Shown in pieces: positions 22,846 through 36,519 of a stretch of DNA of 64,000 nucleotides. How positions within the stretch are numbered: the stretch's first letter is position 1; each line of letters starts with the position of its first letter. The DNA is from Kluyvera genomosp. 3 (lineage in GTDB: Bacteria; Pseudomonadota; Gammaproteobacteria; Enterobacterales; Enterobacteriaceae): the NCBI GenBank assembly GCA_002211745.1, contig CP022114.1, positions 124,001-188,000 on the forward strand, given 5' to 3'. The position numbers and the translations under genes are program-made. Below the pieces are notes generated by a model. The model did not search any database. It saw nothing but the letters and a program-made list of their open reading frames with translations, and was not told the origin of the DNA.

Positions 22846-23579
22846 TGTTCGGCGGTCATGTGGCCCGGACGACGGCGCAGGTGTTTGGTCATCTGCCGGG
22901 TCTCTTTCAGCAACTGCTGGGTGTCGCGCACCATCTGCGGGTTGCCGCACAGCATGATATGGCTGGTTTCCGCGTTGAGCGGTAACCCTACCGAGGCTTC
23001 CAGCGCGCCGCCTTCAATCAGTGGCGGAATGCGCCCATTCAGCATCCCCGGCACGTTTTCCCGGCTGACAACGGTCTGAATACGCAGTTTGCCGTTATAA
23101 CGCGCGGCTAATGACTGCATTTGCGGCAGATAGCTTAAATCGGCGGCGTAACGCGCGGCATGCACCAGCACCAGATTTTTAAAGCGATCGAGATCTTTGC
23201 CTTCTTCCAGAATCGACAGGTACGGACCAATCGCCGTGCCGGTTGCCACCATCCACAGGGTTTCGCAGTCGGGATTTCATCCAGCACAAAGAAGCCGGCT
23301 GCCTCGCTGACGATTTGCACATCATCACCCGGTTTTAGCGCCGCGAGCCGTGGGCTGAGTTTGCCCTCCGGAACGGTGACCAGATAGAACTCGAGGTCAG
23401 GATTGCTGGGGCGTTAACGTAAGAGTAGGCGCGCTGTACTCGCTCGCCGTCGATATCCAGCCCAGCTTGGCGAACTGCCCGGCGGTAAACGGATGAACCG
23501 GCGCGTGGACGGTAAGGCTAAACAGTGCATCGGTCCAGTTCTGCACTTTAACGACTTTGCCTGTAACCCAGTCTGCCAT
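22836..23579 (-). CDS. fpr: Flavodoxin/ferredoxin-NADP+ reductase (frameshifted)
   Basis: FAD enzyme that moves electrons between NADPH and flavodoxin or ferredoxin; part of the SoxRS response in E. coli. Starts MADWVTGKVVKVQNWTDALFSL and ends MTAEHYW. Three frameshifts near 23463, 23407 and 23270 are each a C run short by one (for example CCCC read as CCC in EIPDCETLW); repaired length 248 residues equals E. coli Fpr. The NADP part GTAIGPYLSI and the C-terminal MLCGNPQMVRDTQQ are intact. It lies downstream of glpX in the same direction. Confidence 0.94.
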
Positions 23580-23674
23580 GGCGTATCTCCTCTCATTCGC
23601 GTTATCTTATCTTCACCGCGACGAGAAAAGATTTCCAGCCCGAAAGGGCTGGAAAGCTCGATTGATCAAATGAT

Positions 23675-24684
23675 TTAAAGAATGTGACGCTGGATTTCAG
23701 CGTCTTTGCGATCGAGGTAGTGAATAGACTGAATGCGGCGAATGGTGCGCGATTTACCGCGGATCAGCAGCGTCTCGGTGGTGGCGATATTGCCCTTGCG
23801 GGTAATGCCGTCGAGCAGATCGCCCTTGGTGATGCCGGTAGCGGAGAAGATAACGTTATCGCTGCGCGCCATGTCGTCGAGCGTCAGCACGACACCCGCT
23901 TCAATGCCCATCGCCTTGCAGCGTTCCAGCTCGTTTTCACCGATACGACGGTTCTCTTCGCTATCGCCCTTCACGTGATGACGGGCCAGCAGGCGGCCAT
24001 GCATGTCGCCATCCAGCGCGCGAATCACCGCCGCGGAGACCACCCTTCCGGCGCGCCGCCGATGCCGTACATCACGTCGACTTCGCTATCCGGCATGCAG
24101 GTCAGGATAGAGGCGGCAACGTCGCCGTCGGGAATCGCGAATACGCGCACACCCAGCTTTTGCAGCTCGACAATCACCTGGTCGTGACGCGGCTTGGCAA
24201 GAATGGTAACGGTTAACTCGGAAAGCGGCTTGTCCAGCGCACGGGCGACATTGCGCAGGTTTTCTTCCAGCGGTTTGTTCAGATCGATGGCGCCTTTGGC
24301 GCCAGGGCCGACAATCAGCTTTTCCATGTACATGTCAGGGGCGTTGAGGAAGCAGCCTTTGTCGCCAACGGCCAGCACTGCCAGGGCGTTGGCCTGGCCC
24401 ATCGCCGTCATGCGGGTGCCTTCAATCGGATCGACGGCGATATCCACCGCGTCGCCGTTGCCGGTGCCGACGGACTCACCGATGTAGAGCATTGGCGCTT
24501 CATCGATTTCGCCTTCGCCAATGACGATGGTGCCGTCAATGTTGACCTTGTTGAGCATAATACGCATGGCATTGACCGCTGCGCCGTCGGCGGTGTTCTT
24601 GTCGCCACGGCCCAGCCATTTGTAGCCTGCCAGCGCCGCCGCTTCGGTGACGCGCGAAAATTCGATTGCCAGTTCTCGTCTCAT
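23675..24684 (-). CDS. glpX: Class II fructose-1,6-bisphosphatase GlpX (frameshifted)
   Basis: Mn2+-dependent fructose-1,6-bisphosphatase of gluconeogenesis. Motifs GEGEIDEAPM and DPIEGTRMTAMGQ coordinate metal and substrate; GKSRTIRRIQSIHYLDRKD closes the protein. One frameshift near 24045 (GGAPEG-V) is repaired by one base to 336 residues, the E. coli length. In E. coli it is third in glpFKX; here it is separated from glpFK by about 7 kb and has recG directly upstream, so it must have its own promoter or read from recG. Confidence 0.94.
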
Positions 24685-24721
24685 TACAAACTCGTCCAGG
24701 GAAGTAAAATTGTGCGAAGTT

Positions 24722-24744
24722 TAGCACAGCCCTTTTCGGGCTGT
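24722..24744. terminator. Hairpin between recG and glpX
   Basis: CACAGCCC - TTTTCGG - GGCTGTG-type inverted repeat, 31 bases past the recG stop when read leftwards. The following bases are not T-rich, so termination is uncertain. Confidence 0.45.
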
Positions 24745-24752
24745 GGGTATGG

Positions 24753-26830
24753 CTACGCGTTGGAATAACGTTCGGTTTCCGGCATCCAGCGCTCAATCAG
24801 CGCATTGGCCTGCTGTGGATAACGGTCATGAATATGCCGTGCCAGGCGCTGAACTTCGGGGATCATGGCCTGATCGCGCAGCAGGTCGGCAACTTTAAAT
24901 TCGGCGTTGCCGGTCTGGCGGGTGCCGAGCAGTTCGCCGGGCCGCGAATCTCGAGATCTTTCTGGGCAATCACGAAGCCGTCGTTGCTGTCGCGCAGTAC
25001 CTGCAGGCGCATCTGCGCGGTTTTTGACAGCGGCGCTTTGTACAGCAGTACGCAGTGTGAGGCCACCGCGCCACGGCCTACGCGGCCTCGGAGCTGATGC
25101 AACTGCGCCAGCCCAGACGCTCCGGGTTTTCAATAATCATCAGGCTGGCATTGGGCACATCGACGCCGACTTCAATCACCGTGGTGGCAATCAGCAAATG
25201 CAATTCGCCCTGTTTGAACGCCTGCATGACGGCCTGCTTCTCGGCGGGTTTCATTCGCCCGTGGACGAGGCCGATATTCAACTCCGGCAGCGCCAGCTTC
25301 AGCTCTTCGCAGGTGGCTTCCGCCGCCTGGGCCTCCAGCAGGTCAGACTCTTCAATCAGCGTGCACACCCAGTAGGCCTGACGGCCTTCGGTGGTGCAGG
25401 CGTTGCGTACGCGGTCGATAATATCGTGGCGGCGAGTATCGGGATCGCGACGGTGGTGACCGGCGTGCGTCCCGGCGGCAGTTCGTCAATCACCGAGGTA
25501 TCCAGATCGGCATAGGCGGTCATCGCCAGAGTGCGGGGAATTGGGGTCGCGGTCATGATCAGCTGATGTGGGTGGAAGCCCTGCTGTTGGCCTTTTTCCC
25601 ACAACGCCAGACGCTGATGGACGCCAAAGCGGTGCTGTTCATCGATGATCACCAGCGCCAGCCCGTTAAACTGCACCTGTTCCTGGAAGATGGCGTGGGT
25701 GCCGACAATCATCTGCACCTGACCGCTGGCAATGGCCTCCTGCTGTGCCTGACGCGCTTTACCTTTCTGTTTACCCGCCAGCCAGCCCACTTCAACGCCC
25801 AGCGGCGCAAACCAGCTGCGGAAGTTGTTGGCGTGCTGTTCGGCGAGCAGTTCGGTCGGCGCCATCAGCGCTACCTGCTTGCCGTGGGCGATGGCGCGTA
25901 GCGCGGCCAGTGCGGCAACCAGCGTTTTCCCGGAGCCGACGTCGCCCTGTACCAGGCGCATCATCGGCACATCCAGCGCCATGTCGTGTTCAATTTCCGC
26001 GGTGACGCGCGCCTGGGCACCCGTGGGCTTAAACGGCAGCGCCGCCAGCAGCTTATCTTTCAGCGCATCGTTGGCGCTGAGCGGCTGAGCGTGGAAACGC
26101 TGCGCGCCCGCGCGCAGGGCCAGCATACTCAGGTTGTGCGCCAGCAGCTCTTCGAGGATTAGGCGTTGCTGCGCCGGGTGTTTACCGGTTTCTAAATCAG
26201 CAAGCTGGAGCGTCGGCGGCGGGCGATGCAACGTCCGTAGCGCCTCCGGCAAGCTCATCATGCCCTGTGCCAGTTCCGGCGGCAGCAGTTCGCTGATGGC
26301 GCAGGTATCCAGCAGATCCAGCGCCTGGTCGGTGAGTTTACGCAGCGTCGCCTGCTTGATGCCTTCGGTCGTGGGGTAGACCGGCGTTAAGGTCTCCTGC
26401 AAATCCGGTGTGCTGAGGTCACCCTGTACGCGGTATTCCGGGTGGATCATCTCCGCACCGTACTTGCCGCGTTTGGCTTCGCCATAGGCCAGCACCCGCC
26501 GCCGGTGGCGAGGCTGTTTTTCATCGCCGCGTTGAAGTTGAAAAAGCGCATGGTCAGTATGCCGGTACCGTCGCTAATCTGGCAGGTCATCATCCGGCGG
26601 CCGCCGAAGGTGATATTGCAGTTCAGGACTTCGCCTTCCACGGTTACGTAGATGCCGGGAAGCAGTTCACCGATAGGATAAAGTTGGGTGCGGTCTTCGT
26701 AGCGCAGCGGCAGGTGCAGGAGCAGATCCTGCACTGTGTGCAGACCAATTTTTGCCAGCCGGCTGCTCTGCGCGGCGCCAACGCCGGTCAACGTGTTGAG
26801 CGGAACGGCATCCAGCAGACGGCTTTGCAT
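24753..26830 (-). CDS. recG: ATP-dependent DNA helicase RecG (frameshifted)
   Basis: Branch-migration helicase that regresses stalled forks. Wedge domain at the N-terminus, Walker A GDVGSGKT, DEQH box, motif III MTATPIPRTLA, and motif VI LRGRVGRGA. Four single-base losses (near 26500, 25440, 25105 and 24945) restore 693 residues, the E. coli length. Last gene of the rpoZ-spoT-trmH-recG operon; start at 26830 is five bases after the trmH stop. In E. coli it faces gltS; here glpX follows. Confidence 0.96.
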
Positions 26831-26835
26831 AACAG

Positions 26836-27524
26836 TTACTCCGAGGCCTGCATAGTGGACCACCACGTGGCATCGGCTTCAATTTCGCCCTGCTCGTTGA
26901 CGTGGGGATAAGGGAGTCCTTTGCGTTTAGCGACGTTTGCCAGCACCGGGTAGCCGCCTTCAAACAACAGGCGCTGCTGTTCTTCGTCCGGTAGCATACT
27001 GTTTTCCCGGCGGTACATGCCGGCGTTCTGCCGCTGGCGCTGCGCTTCGTAGAGAATCAAGGCTGAAGCGACGGAGACGTTGAGTGACTGCACCATGCCG
27101 ATCATCGGTATGATGATGTCCCGATCTGCGAGGGCTAATGCTTCCTGGGTGATACCGGTTTTTTCCTGACCCATCAGAATACAGGTCGGGCGGGTATAAT
27201 CGATTTCACGGAAGTCGACCGCTTTATCGGACAGATGTGTCGCCAGAATCTGCATGCCCTGGCTTTTCAAATGCCCACCGCATCGCCAATGGTGCGATGG
27301 GTCTTTACTTGCACCCAACTGTTGCTGCCTGCTGCCGCCGAGGCCATCGTGCGCATGCGGTTACCCGGCCAAACGGCGTGAACTTCGTGAACGCCTACAG
27401 CATCGGCGGTGCGAACGATCGCCGAGACATTATGAGGTTTGTGGACCTCCTCCATGCAGACCGTCAGGTCAGGCTGACGCCTGGCGAGCATCTCACGGAT
27501 ACGCGCATAACGCTGTAAGTTCAT
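26836..27524 (-). CDS. trmH: tRNA (Gm18) 2'-O-methyltransferase (frameshifted)
   Basis: SPOUT-class enzyme methylating the ribose of G18 in the tRNA D-loop (SpoU). The N-terminal RTADAVGVHEVHAVWPGNRMRT and the knotted C-terminal SAM site, MIGMVQSLNVSVASALILYEAQRQR, are present in fragments separated by one frameshift near 27272 (CC read as C in AVGHLK); repaired length 229. Starts at 27524 directly beside an ERIC element, which supplies its upstream sequence (GAAGGATGAAGTGTAA). Confidence 0.94.
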
Positions 27525-27529
27525 TTACA

Positions 27530-27645
27530 CTTCATCCTTCAAATTGCCTCGGCGTTGGCCGCACTCATTCACCCCAGTCACGTACTGTTGTACGCTCCTG
27601 GGGACTCATTCGCTTGCCTCCTTGATGCAATTCGAATGATTTTGT
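27530..27645. repeat. ERIC (intergenic repeat unit)
   Basis: Imperfect palindrome with the ERIC core: CACCCCAGTCACGTACTG and GTACGCTCCTGGGGACTCATTCGC, matching ERIC primer-site consensus sequences closely. It fills the spoT-trmH gap within the operon; these genes are only a few bases apart in E. coli. Confidence 0.88.
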
Positions 27646-27653
27646 GTAACAAG

Positions 27654-29765
27654 CTAGTTTCGGTTACGGGTGACTTTGATGACGTCCGGCATCACGCGGA
27701 TTTTGCGCATGATATTCGCCAGATGCACGCGGTCGCGGGCGGTCAGGCGGATAAAGGCGCTATAAACGCGGCCGTCTTTCTCTTCCGTATTCAGGCTTTG
27801 AATGTTGGACGTCGCGGTATTGATGGCTGCCGTCAGGTTGGCCAGCGCCCCTGATGGTTGAACATATCAACCTTAATCTCGGTGATAAATTCCTGCGCCG
27901 TCTCTTTGTCCCACTCAACCGCCATGAATTTCTCAGGTTCTTTCTGATAGCCGCGAATGTTGCGACAGGATTCATGGTGAATAACCAGCCCTTTACCCGG
28001 GCTGACGTGGGCGATGATCGGGTCGCCAGGGATCGGACGACAGCATTTCGCGAAGGTGATCAGTACGCCGTCTGCGCCTTTAATCGGCAGATGGGTATGC
28101 CCGGAGGCACCTGGTGCAGAAGGGATAGCTTCACCCTGCTGGAGGTTTTTCGCCACCACTACGCTCATGGCGTTACCAAGGCCAATTTCGGCCAGCAGAT
28201 CGTCAAGAGTGGCAAGACGCATACGGTCAAGTTCACGCTGAACATGATCCGGCGGGATTTCCGCGAGCTTGCGGCTACCGCCCAGCGCGTGGTTCAGCAG
28301 ACGGCGACCCAGGCTGACGGAGTCGTCGCGCTTAAGGTTTTTCAACATCTGGCGAATTTTGGCGCGCGCTTTTGAGCTGACGACAAAGTTGAGCCATGCC
28401 GCATTCGGGCGTGCGCCCGGCGCGGTGATGATTTCGACCGTCTGGCCGCTGGAAAGCGGCTGCGACAGCGGGTAAGGCTGCCTGTCGACGCGCGCGCCCA
28501 CGCAGGCATGACCGATATCGGTATGTACGGCGTAGGCGAAGTCCACCGGCGTCGCGCCAGCGGGCAGTTCGACAATGCGGCCTTCCGGGGTGAAAACGTA
28601 AATCTCATCCGGGAAGAGATCGGATTTAACGCTCTCGATAAATTCAAACGAGCTACCGGCGCTCTGCTGCAGTTCCAGCAGGCTTTGCATCCAGCGCTGG
28701 GCGCGGATTTGTGCGGTAGTACTGCTTTCGCCACCGTGCTCTTTATAAGCCCAGTGTGCGGCAACACCCATTTCTGCCATTTGATCCATGTCTTCGGTAC
28801 GGATCTGGACTTCGACCGGGACGCCGTGCGGCCCAATCATCGAGGTGTGCAGGGACTGATATCCGTTGGCCTTTGGAATCGCGATGTAGTCTTTTACGCG
28901 ACCCGGGCGCGGCTTGTACAGGCTGTGCATCTGGCCCAGTACGCGATAGCAGGTATCCAGATCGTGGACGATCACGCGGAAGGCGTAGATATCCATGATT
29001 GAGTGAAAACGCTGCTCTTTCAGCACCATTTTGCAGTAGATAGAGTACAGATGCTTCTCGCGACCGCTGACGCGACACGGAATTCCCGCTTCCTGCAAAC
29101 GCCCTTCAATTTCAGAAAGGATCTTCTGAATCATCTCTTTACGGTTACCGCGCGCGGCTTTCACCACCTCTTTAATGACGCGATAACGGTTGGGATACAG
29201 CGCTTCAAAGCCCAGCTCTTCGAGCTCGGTCTTGATGTGATGGATACCTAAACGGTGTGCCAGCGGGCTGTAAATTTCGAGGGTTTCACGGGCGATGCGG
29301 CGACGTTTGTCCGGGCGTAATGAGCCCAGCGTGCGCATGTTATGGGTACGGTCGGCAAGTTTGATGAGGATGACGCGGATATCCTGCACCATCGCCATAA
29401 TCATTTTGCGAAAGTTTTCGGCCTGCGCCTCTTTCTTATCGCGGAACTTGAGTTTATCAAGTTTAGAGACCCCTCTACCAGTTCAGCAACGCTTTTGCCA
29501 AACAGCTGCTCCATGTCCTGGTAGGTGGCAGGGGTATCTTCAATCACGTCGTGCAGCAGGGCGGCCATCAGCGTTTCATAGTCGAGCTTCATCTCGGCCA
29601 GAATGCAGGCTACCGCTACCGGGTGCGTGATATAGGGTTCACCGCTTGAACGTGTTTGCCCTCGTGAGCGTCACGTGCAACGAGATAGGCCTGCCGAAGA
29701 CGTTTAATCTGGTCTTCCGGCAGGTAATTTTGAATCAGCTGATTCAGGCTCTCAAACAGATACAA
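27654..29765 (-). CDS. spoT: (p)ppGpp hydrolase/synthetase SpoT (frameshifted)
   Basis: Bifunctional alarmone enzyme. Order: HD hydrolase (LLHDVIEDT), synthetase ([23 protein letters not shown]), TGS ([20 protein letters not shown]) and C-terminal ACT. The start is TTG at 29765 (reads [12 protein letters not shown]), as in E. coli, and it ends IKVTRNRN. Frameshifts near 29640, 29466 (GGGGG read as GGGG in VEGVSKLDK) and 27852. About 704 residues after repair. It lies 18 bases after rpoZ. Confidence 0.96.
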
Positions 29766-29783
29766 GGGCGACCCGCTATCTAA

Positions 29784-30059
29784 TTAACGACGACCTTCAG
29801 CAATAGCGGTAACAGCTTGTAATTCAGCGGCTTCCTGCTCTTGCTGTTCCTGGCGCTCGCGCACGTCGAGGATCTGGTTGTTGATCAGACCTTCTTCGAT
29901 TTCGCGCAGTGCGATCACGGTGGTTTTATCGTTTTCTTCCGGTACCAGCGGATCCTTGCCGCCTACCTGCATCTGACGAGCGCGACGCGCGGCGACCAGT
30001 ACCAGGTCAAAACGGTTACCAATTTTCTCTACAGCGTCCTGAACAGTTACGCGTGCCAT
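29784..30059 (-). CDS. rpoZ: RNA polymerase omega subunit
   Basis: Intact 91-residue omega subunit; stabilises beta' and forms a ppGpp-binding site with it. The conserved [30 protein letters not shown] start is seen in its key parts ([11 protein letters not shown] and AARRARQ). Leads the rpoZ-spoT-trmH-recG operon and follows gmk by 53 bases, a linkage of ppGpp target and ppGpp enzyme found across enterobacteria. Confidence 0.98.
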
Positions 30060-30112
30060 ACTTTAATGCTCCACAGGTGAAGAAATGACTGGGCATGATA
30101 CTGAAAGTGGGT

Positions 30113-30769
<657 letters not shown>

Positions 30770-30980
30770 TTACATACGAGCCTATTATACACGGCGGCGC
30801 TGCGCGACGTAGCCTTTGTCACACTTTTTGCGCCAGTTTCTTTCATTTTGCGAGTCGTTTTCCTGAATTATCCCCGTGTTGCTGCAACGAATGCATTTTC
30901 CCTGAAGCCTGCTCGGGAAACGATACGCTCGCACTCGCGTCCAGAAAACGGATGCATTACAAACAGAGCCAGCGTACTGA

Positions 30981-32660
<1,680 letters not shown>

Positions 32661-32664
<4 letters not shown>

Positions 32665-33277
32665 TGTGTTTCGTGGCGGTAGTGAAATACCGGCAGACCG
32701 AGCCGCAACCTTAGCGCCAGCATGCGGGCGGTAAAGCCGAACAGCAGCGTTGAAATCACCACCACATCGTGGTTGCTGACATAGTGCTGTAGCGCGACGT
32801 AAAGCACGGCGGCGGCAAAGGAGATGCCTGCGTAAAGTTCTTTCTGGAATACCAGCGGAATGCGTTTACAGAACATGTCGCGCAACACGCCGCCAAAGAC
32901 CCGGTAATGACTGCGGCAATCACGGCGATAATCGGGCCTTCACCCATATCCAGGGCGATTTGTGCACCGATGATAGAGAAAACGATAAGCCCCACGGCAT
33001 CCAGCACCAGAAACAGGCGACGCAGGTGCGGCATCACCGGCGCGACAATGGTCGTCAGCACAGCCGCAACGGCGACGGTGATGATGTATTCCGGATGCTG
33101 CACCCAGCCTAGCGGATAGTGACCCAGCAACATATCGCGTACGGAACCGCCGCCCAGCGCGGTGGCGGTGGCGATAATAATCACACCAAAGGTGTCCATA
33201 CGGCGACGTCCGGCGGCCAGCGCGCCAGTCATGGCTTCAGCGGTGATACCAATCAGGTAGAGGATGTGCAGTAACAT
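32661..33277 (-). CDS. yicG: TRIC-like inner-membrane protein YicG (frameshifted)
   Basis: UPF0126 membrane protein with seven predicted helices in two repeats, a fold shared with TRIC cation channels. Conserved motifs: [26 protein letters not shown] and the second-half GGVLRDMFC, which is where the frameshift near 32905 falls. Repaired length 205 residues, as in E. coli. Physiological role unknown. Confidence 0.9.
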
Positions 33278-33512
33278 GTTTGCTCCCGGAATGAATGGCA
33301 GAAGGGTAGCGATTTGTGCGTGAGATCACGATTGAGATTTTCTAAGGAGAGTGAATTTTAATTACTAAAACTAATTTTAATTGCTGAGCTTATCGCAGTG
33401 GTGTTGGGATATGTCGATTTTTATGATGAATTAATGCATTAAAAAATCTAATTAAAAACTTGTGCTGTCAACCGAAAACGGCCACTTCATGATGAAGTGG
33501 CCGGAAGATCGC
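33278..33512. other. yicG-cptA intergenic region
   Basis: AT-rich, no gene seen; contains the cptA terminator and the yicG promoter region. Confidence 0.5.
33479..33503 (-). terminator. Terminator of cptA
   Basis: Perfect hairpin GGCCACTTC - ATCAT - GAAGTGGCC followed on the minus strand by GTTTTCGG, nine bases after the cptA stop. Confidence 0.72.
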
Positions 33513-35245
33513 TTACTGATTACCCGTTAGCTCGCCGTACGGCAGCGTATCGTAATCTTTCAGTGATTTCTTGTCGTACGGGTTGCCAATCCAGCGCGTA
33601 GTTTCCCCAAACTGAGGGTTGGTTAGCGCACGCGTTGGGTCGAAACCGTCATAGCTCAGGCCTGCCAAATCTGACCAGGTGTGGATGAGCTCGGAGCTGC
33701 TGTATTTGCGGTTCACGTCCTGCGAGAAATCACGCGGATGCGCCTCATGCCACTTCTCCGATGTCCACAGCAGGAACGGAATGGTGTACATGTGGCGGGT
33801 CGGTTCTTGCTCATTACGTCCCTGAGTCTGATGCGGCGGGGTGTCATAGACCTCTTCGCCATGGTCAGAGAAGTACAGCAAGAAGCCATTAGGATCCGTC
33901 GCCTTGTAGTCTTTAATCAGCGTGGAAACGATATAGTCGTTATACAGGTTGGCGTTGTCATAGTTGTTGTACGTGTCCTGCTGATCCTGGCTTAAACCAG
34001 CCGGCATAGTGTCGGTTTTACCGGAGAATTTATTCCAGTTTTCAGGGTAGCGGTACTCGTAGTTAATATGCGTACCCAGCAGGTGAACGATAATGAACTT
34101 TTTCGGCGCCGGGTCGGCCAGCACCTGCTTAAACGGCGCCAGCACGTTGGCATCGTATTCGCGGGCGCTTTGGGTGCGCTGCTGGTTCATATAGAACTGC
34201 TGGTCGGTCTGTTTCGAGAACACCGTCAACATGGTGTTGCGCGACGTCATCGTCTGCTGGTTGGTTATCCAGAAGGTTTTATAACCCGCCTGCTTCATCA
34301 GGTTCATCAGCGAGGGTTTGGTCAGATACAGGTCCGGGTTCTTCTCATTCGCGAAGGTCAGCGCCTGTTGCAGAATCTCAATGGTGTAGGGACGAGATGT
34401 GACCACATCGTTGAACACGGTAAAGTTGGGATCGGACTTACGTAGCGCGTCCAGTTCCGGCGTGGTTTCGCGTGGATAGCCGTACAGGCTCATATGCCCA
34501 CGCTGCGTTGACTCGCCGATCACCAGCACCAGCGTACGCGGCGCATCGCCGGTGCTGTCTTTTAAATTCGCCAGCGGCGGCAGAGCGTGGTTGTCATTGA
34601 GCAGACGCGTCAGGCTATTGAGCTGGTGGTGATACTGGTAGTAACCGGTAATGAACTGCCATGGTGCGGCAGGAGCAAGGCGGGTTGATACGCCATCCAG
34701 CACGTCGGCAACCGGTTTGTCCTTCATCACTACCCCAGTCACGAGCGGATGGAGGATCAGCCCATACAGCAGGGCGAACGACACCAGCCAGCGCCATGGC
34801 GTTGGGATGTAAACCGGACGTAGACGTGTCCACAGGAAGATAGCGATCGCCGTATAGACCAACGCGACCAACACAATTTTGAGGCTAAAGTACTGGCTTA
34901 AGAATTCGCCCGCTTCGTTGGTGTTGGTTTCGAACATCACGAATAGAACGCTTTGCGAGAACTCTTGCCCGTAAATAACGTAATAGCTAATTGCCGCCAG
35001 CGAGGCAGCCCAGAGAATGATGCCAATCAGGGCGCCGATAATGCGGGTTTTTCGGGAAAGAGAAATACAGGCACCAGCCATAACAAGCTAAAGAGAATGG
35101 AATCCCTTAGGCCAGTCGAGCCGCTATAACCTGTGGCGTAGATGACAATCTGCAATGCTGTTGAAAAGAAGCAAAAATACAATACGGCCCAGCCAAGGGC
35201 TTTCCAGCTGAAGGCTGGCGTACTCTGAGTAGTCGTGAATTGCAT
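33513..35245 (-). CDS. cptA: Phosphoethanolamine transferase CptA/EptC (frameshifted)
   Basis: Inner-membrane enzyme that adds phosphoethanolamine to the first heptose of the LPS core. Five N-terminal membrane segments, then a periplasmic sulfatase-fold domain with the nucleophile Thr in VLVIGESTQRG, plus metal ligands in FSDHGEEVYD. One frameshift near 35050 (after FLFPEK) is repaired to 577 residues, equal to E. coli CptA (YijP). The start MQFTTTQSTPAFSWKALGWA is at 35245. In E. coli this gene is at another locus and dinD occupies this place. Confidence 0.94.
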
Positions 35246-35486
35246 ATGATTAACTTTATTTACGGTGAAGGCGGCCAGTCTAGCTACCAATGCTTAAGAT
35301 ATAATTAGATCGATATCAGGGCGTAAAAACAGATAGTCCTATTATCTGAAGGGATAAAGAGGTGGCGTAAATTATCTGAGTAATCACGTTCTGAAATACC
35401 GTATCTTTTCCATAATCACCCTTTCATGAGGGGTGGCTCATCATGCAGCGGTGCAGAAGAAAAAGAAACTACCTGAAATAAAAATG
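35246..35486. other. Upstream region of cptA
   Basis: No gene is seen in this stretch between the cptA start and the yicC terminator; presumably the cptA promoter region. Confidence 0.45.
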
Positions 35487-35508
35487 CCCGCAGCATGGCG
35501 GGCATTAA
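35487..35508 (-). terminator. Terminator of yicC
   Basis: GCCCGC - CATGCT - GCGGGC hairpin followed on the minus strand by ATTTTTATTT, about 22 bases past the yicC stop. Confidence 0.82.
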
Positions 35509-35530
35509 TTTTTAATATAACGCGTTGGCG

Positions 35531-36394
35531 TTACTCGATATTTTGAATCTGCTCACGCATCTGTTCGATGAGGACTTTCAGCTCAATGGCAGAGTTTGTG
35601 ACATCGGCATTAATTGACTTCGAGGCCAGCGTATTCGACTCACGGTTGAATTCCTGCATCATGAAGTCCAGGCGACGGCCAACGGCCTCTTTTTTCTTCA
35701 GGATGTTATAGGTCTCTTTGACGTGGGCTTCCAGGCGATCCAGCTCTTCGGCCACGTCAATACGCTGGGCCATCAACACCAGTTCCTGCTCCAGGCGGTT
35801 GTTTTCCAACTGCACTTCCGCGTCTTCCAGCTTCGCCACCAGGCGATCGCGTTGCCACTGCAGAATTTCCGGCATATGGGCACGCACTTTGGCCACTTCG
35901 CCGCTCACACCTTCCAGGCGTTTTTCAATCAGCGCTTTCAGCGCCTGACCTTCGGTTTCGCGAGCGACGATGAAGTCGTCCAGCGTACCGTCCAGCGCAT
36001 TCAGGATCTCGGCGGCGATAGCGTCCAAATCCTGCTCTTGTGCGGCCATAACGCCCGGCCAGCGCAGAATATCGACCGGGTTAATTTCCCCTTCGTCGCT
36101 CTGCATTTTGACCCAGTTGGCCGCGTTAACCAGCTGCTTTGCCAGGTTTTCATTAAGAATAAGTTCGCCTTGCGCACTGGCATCTGGCTCAAAACGCAGA
36201 GTGCACTCTACTTTCCCGCGCGTTAAGCGGGTACGCAGACGTTCACGAACAACGGGTTCGAGGCTGCGGAACTGCTCCGGCAGACGGAAATAGGTTTCGA
36301 GATAACGCTGGTTAACAGAGCGCAGTTCCCAGGCGGCGCTGCCCCAAGTGCCCTTAATTTCGCGGCGGGCATAGGCGGTCATGCTGCGGATCAT
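35531..36394 (-). CDS. yicC: YicC-family endoribonuclease
   Basis: Intact 287-residue YicC protein. N-terminal MIRSMTAYARREIKGTWG is the family signature, and the C-terminal DUF1732 part contains GRRLDFMMQEFNRESNTLASK. E. coli YicC is an endoribonuclease affecting small RNAs such as RyhB. Divergent from rph, as in E. coli. Confidence 0.97.
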   Translation of the reverse strand: MIRSMTAYARREIKGTWGSAAWELRSVNQRYLETYFRLPEQFRSLEPVVRERLRTRLTRGKVECTLRFEPDASAQGELILNENLAKQLVNAANWVKMQSDEGEINPVDILRWPGVMAAQEQDLDAIAAEILNALDGTLDDFIVARETEGQALKALIEKRLEGVSGEVAKVRAHMPEILQWQRDRLVAKLEDAEVQLENNRLEQELVLMAQRIDVAEELDRLEAHVKETYNILKKKEAVGRRLDFMMQEFNRESNTLASKSINADVTNSAIELKVLIEQMREQIQNIE

Positions 36395-36519
36395 AGACGT
36401 TCCTGTTTTTAAAGGAGAGATGGGGGATTATAGCCTCCAGGGCCTTTTCAGGATAGGAATAAGCAAGGTTAATCCGTATAATGCGCAGCCACATTCGTTT
36501 CAAGCCGGAGATTTCTATC

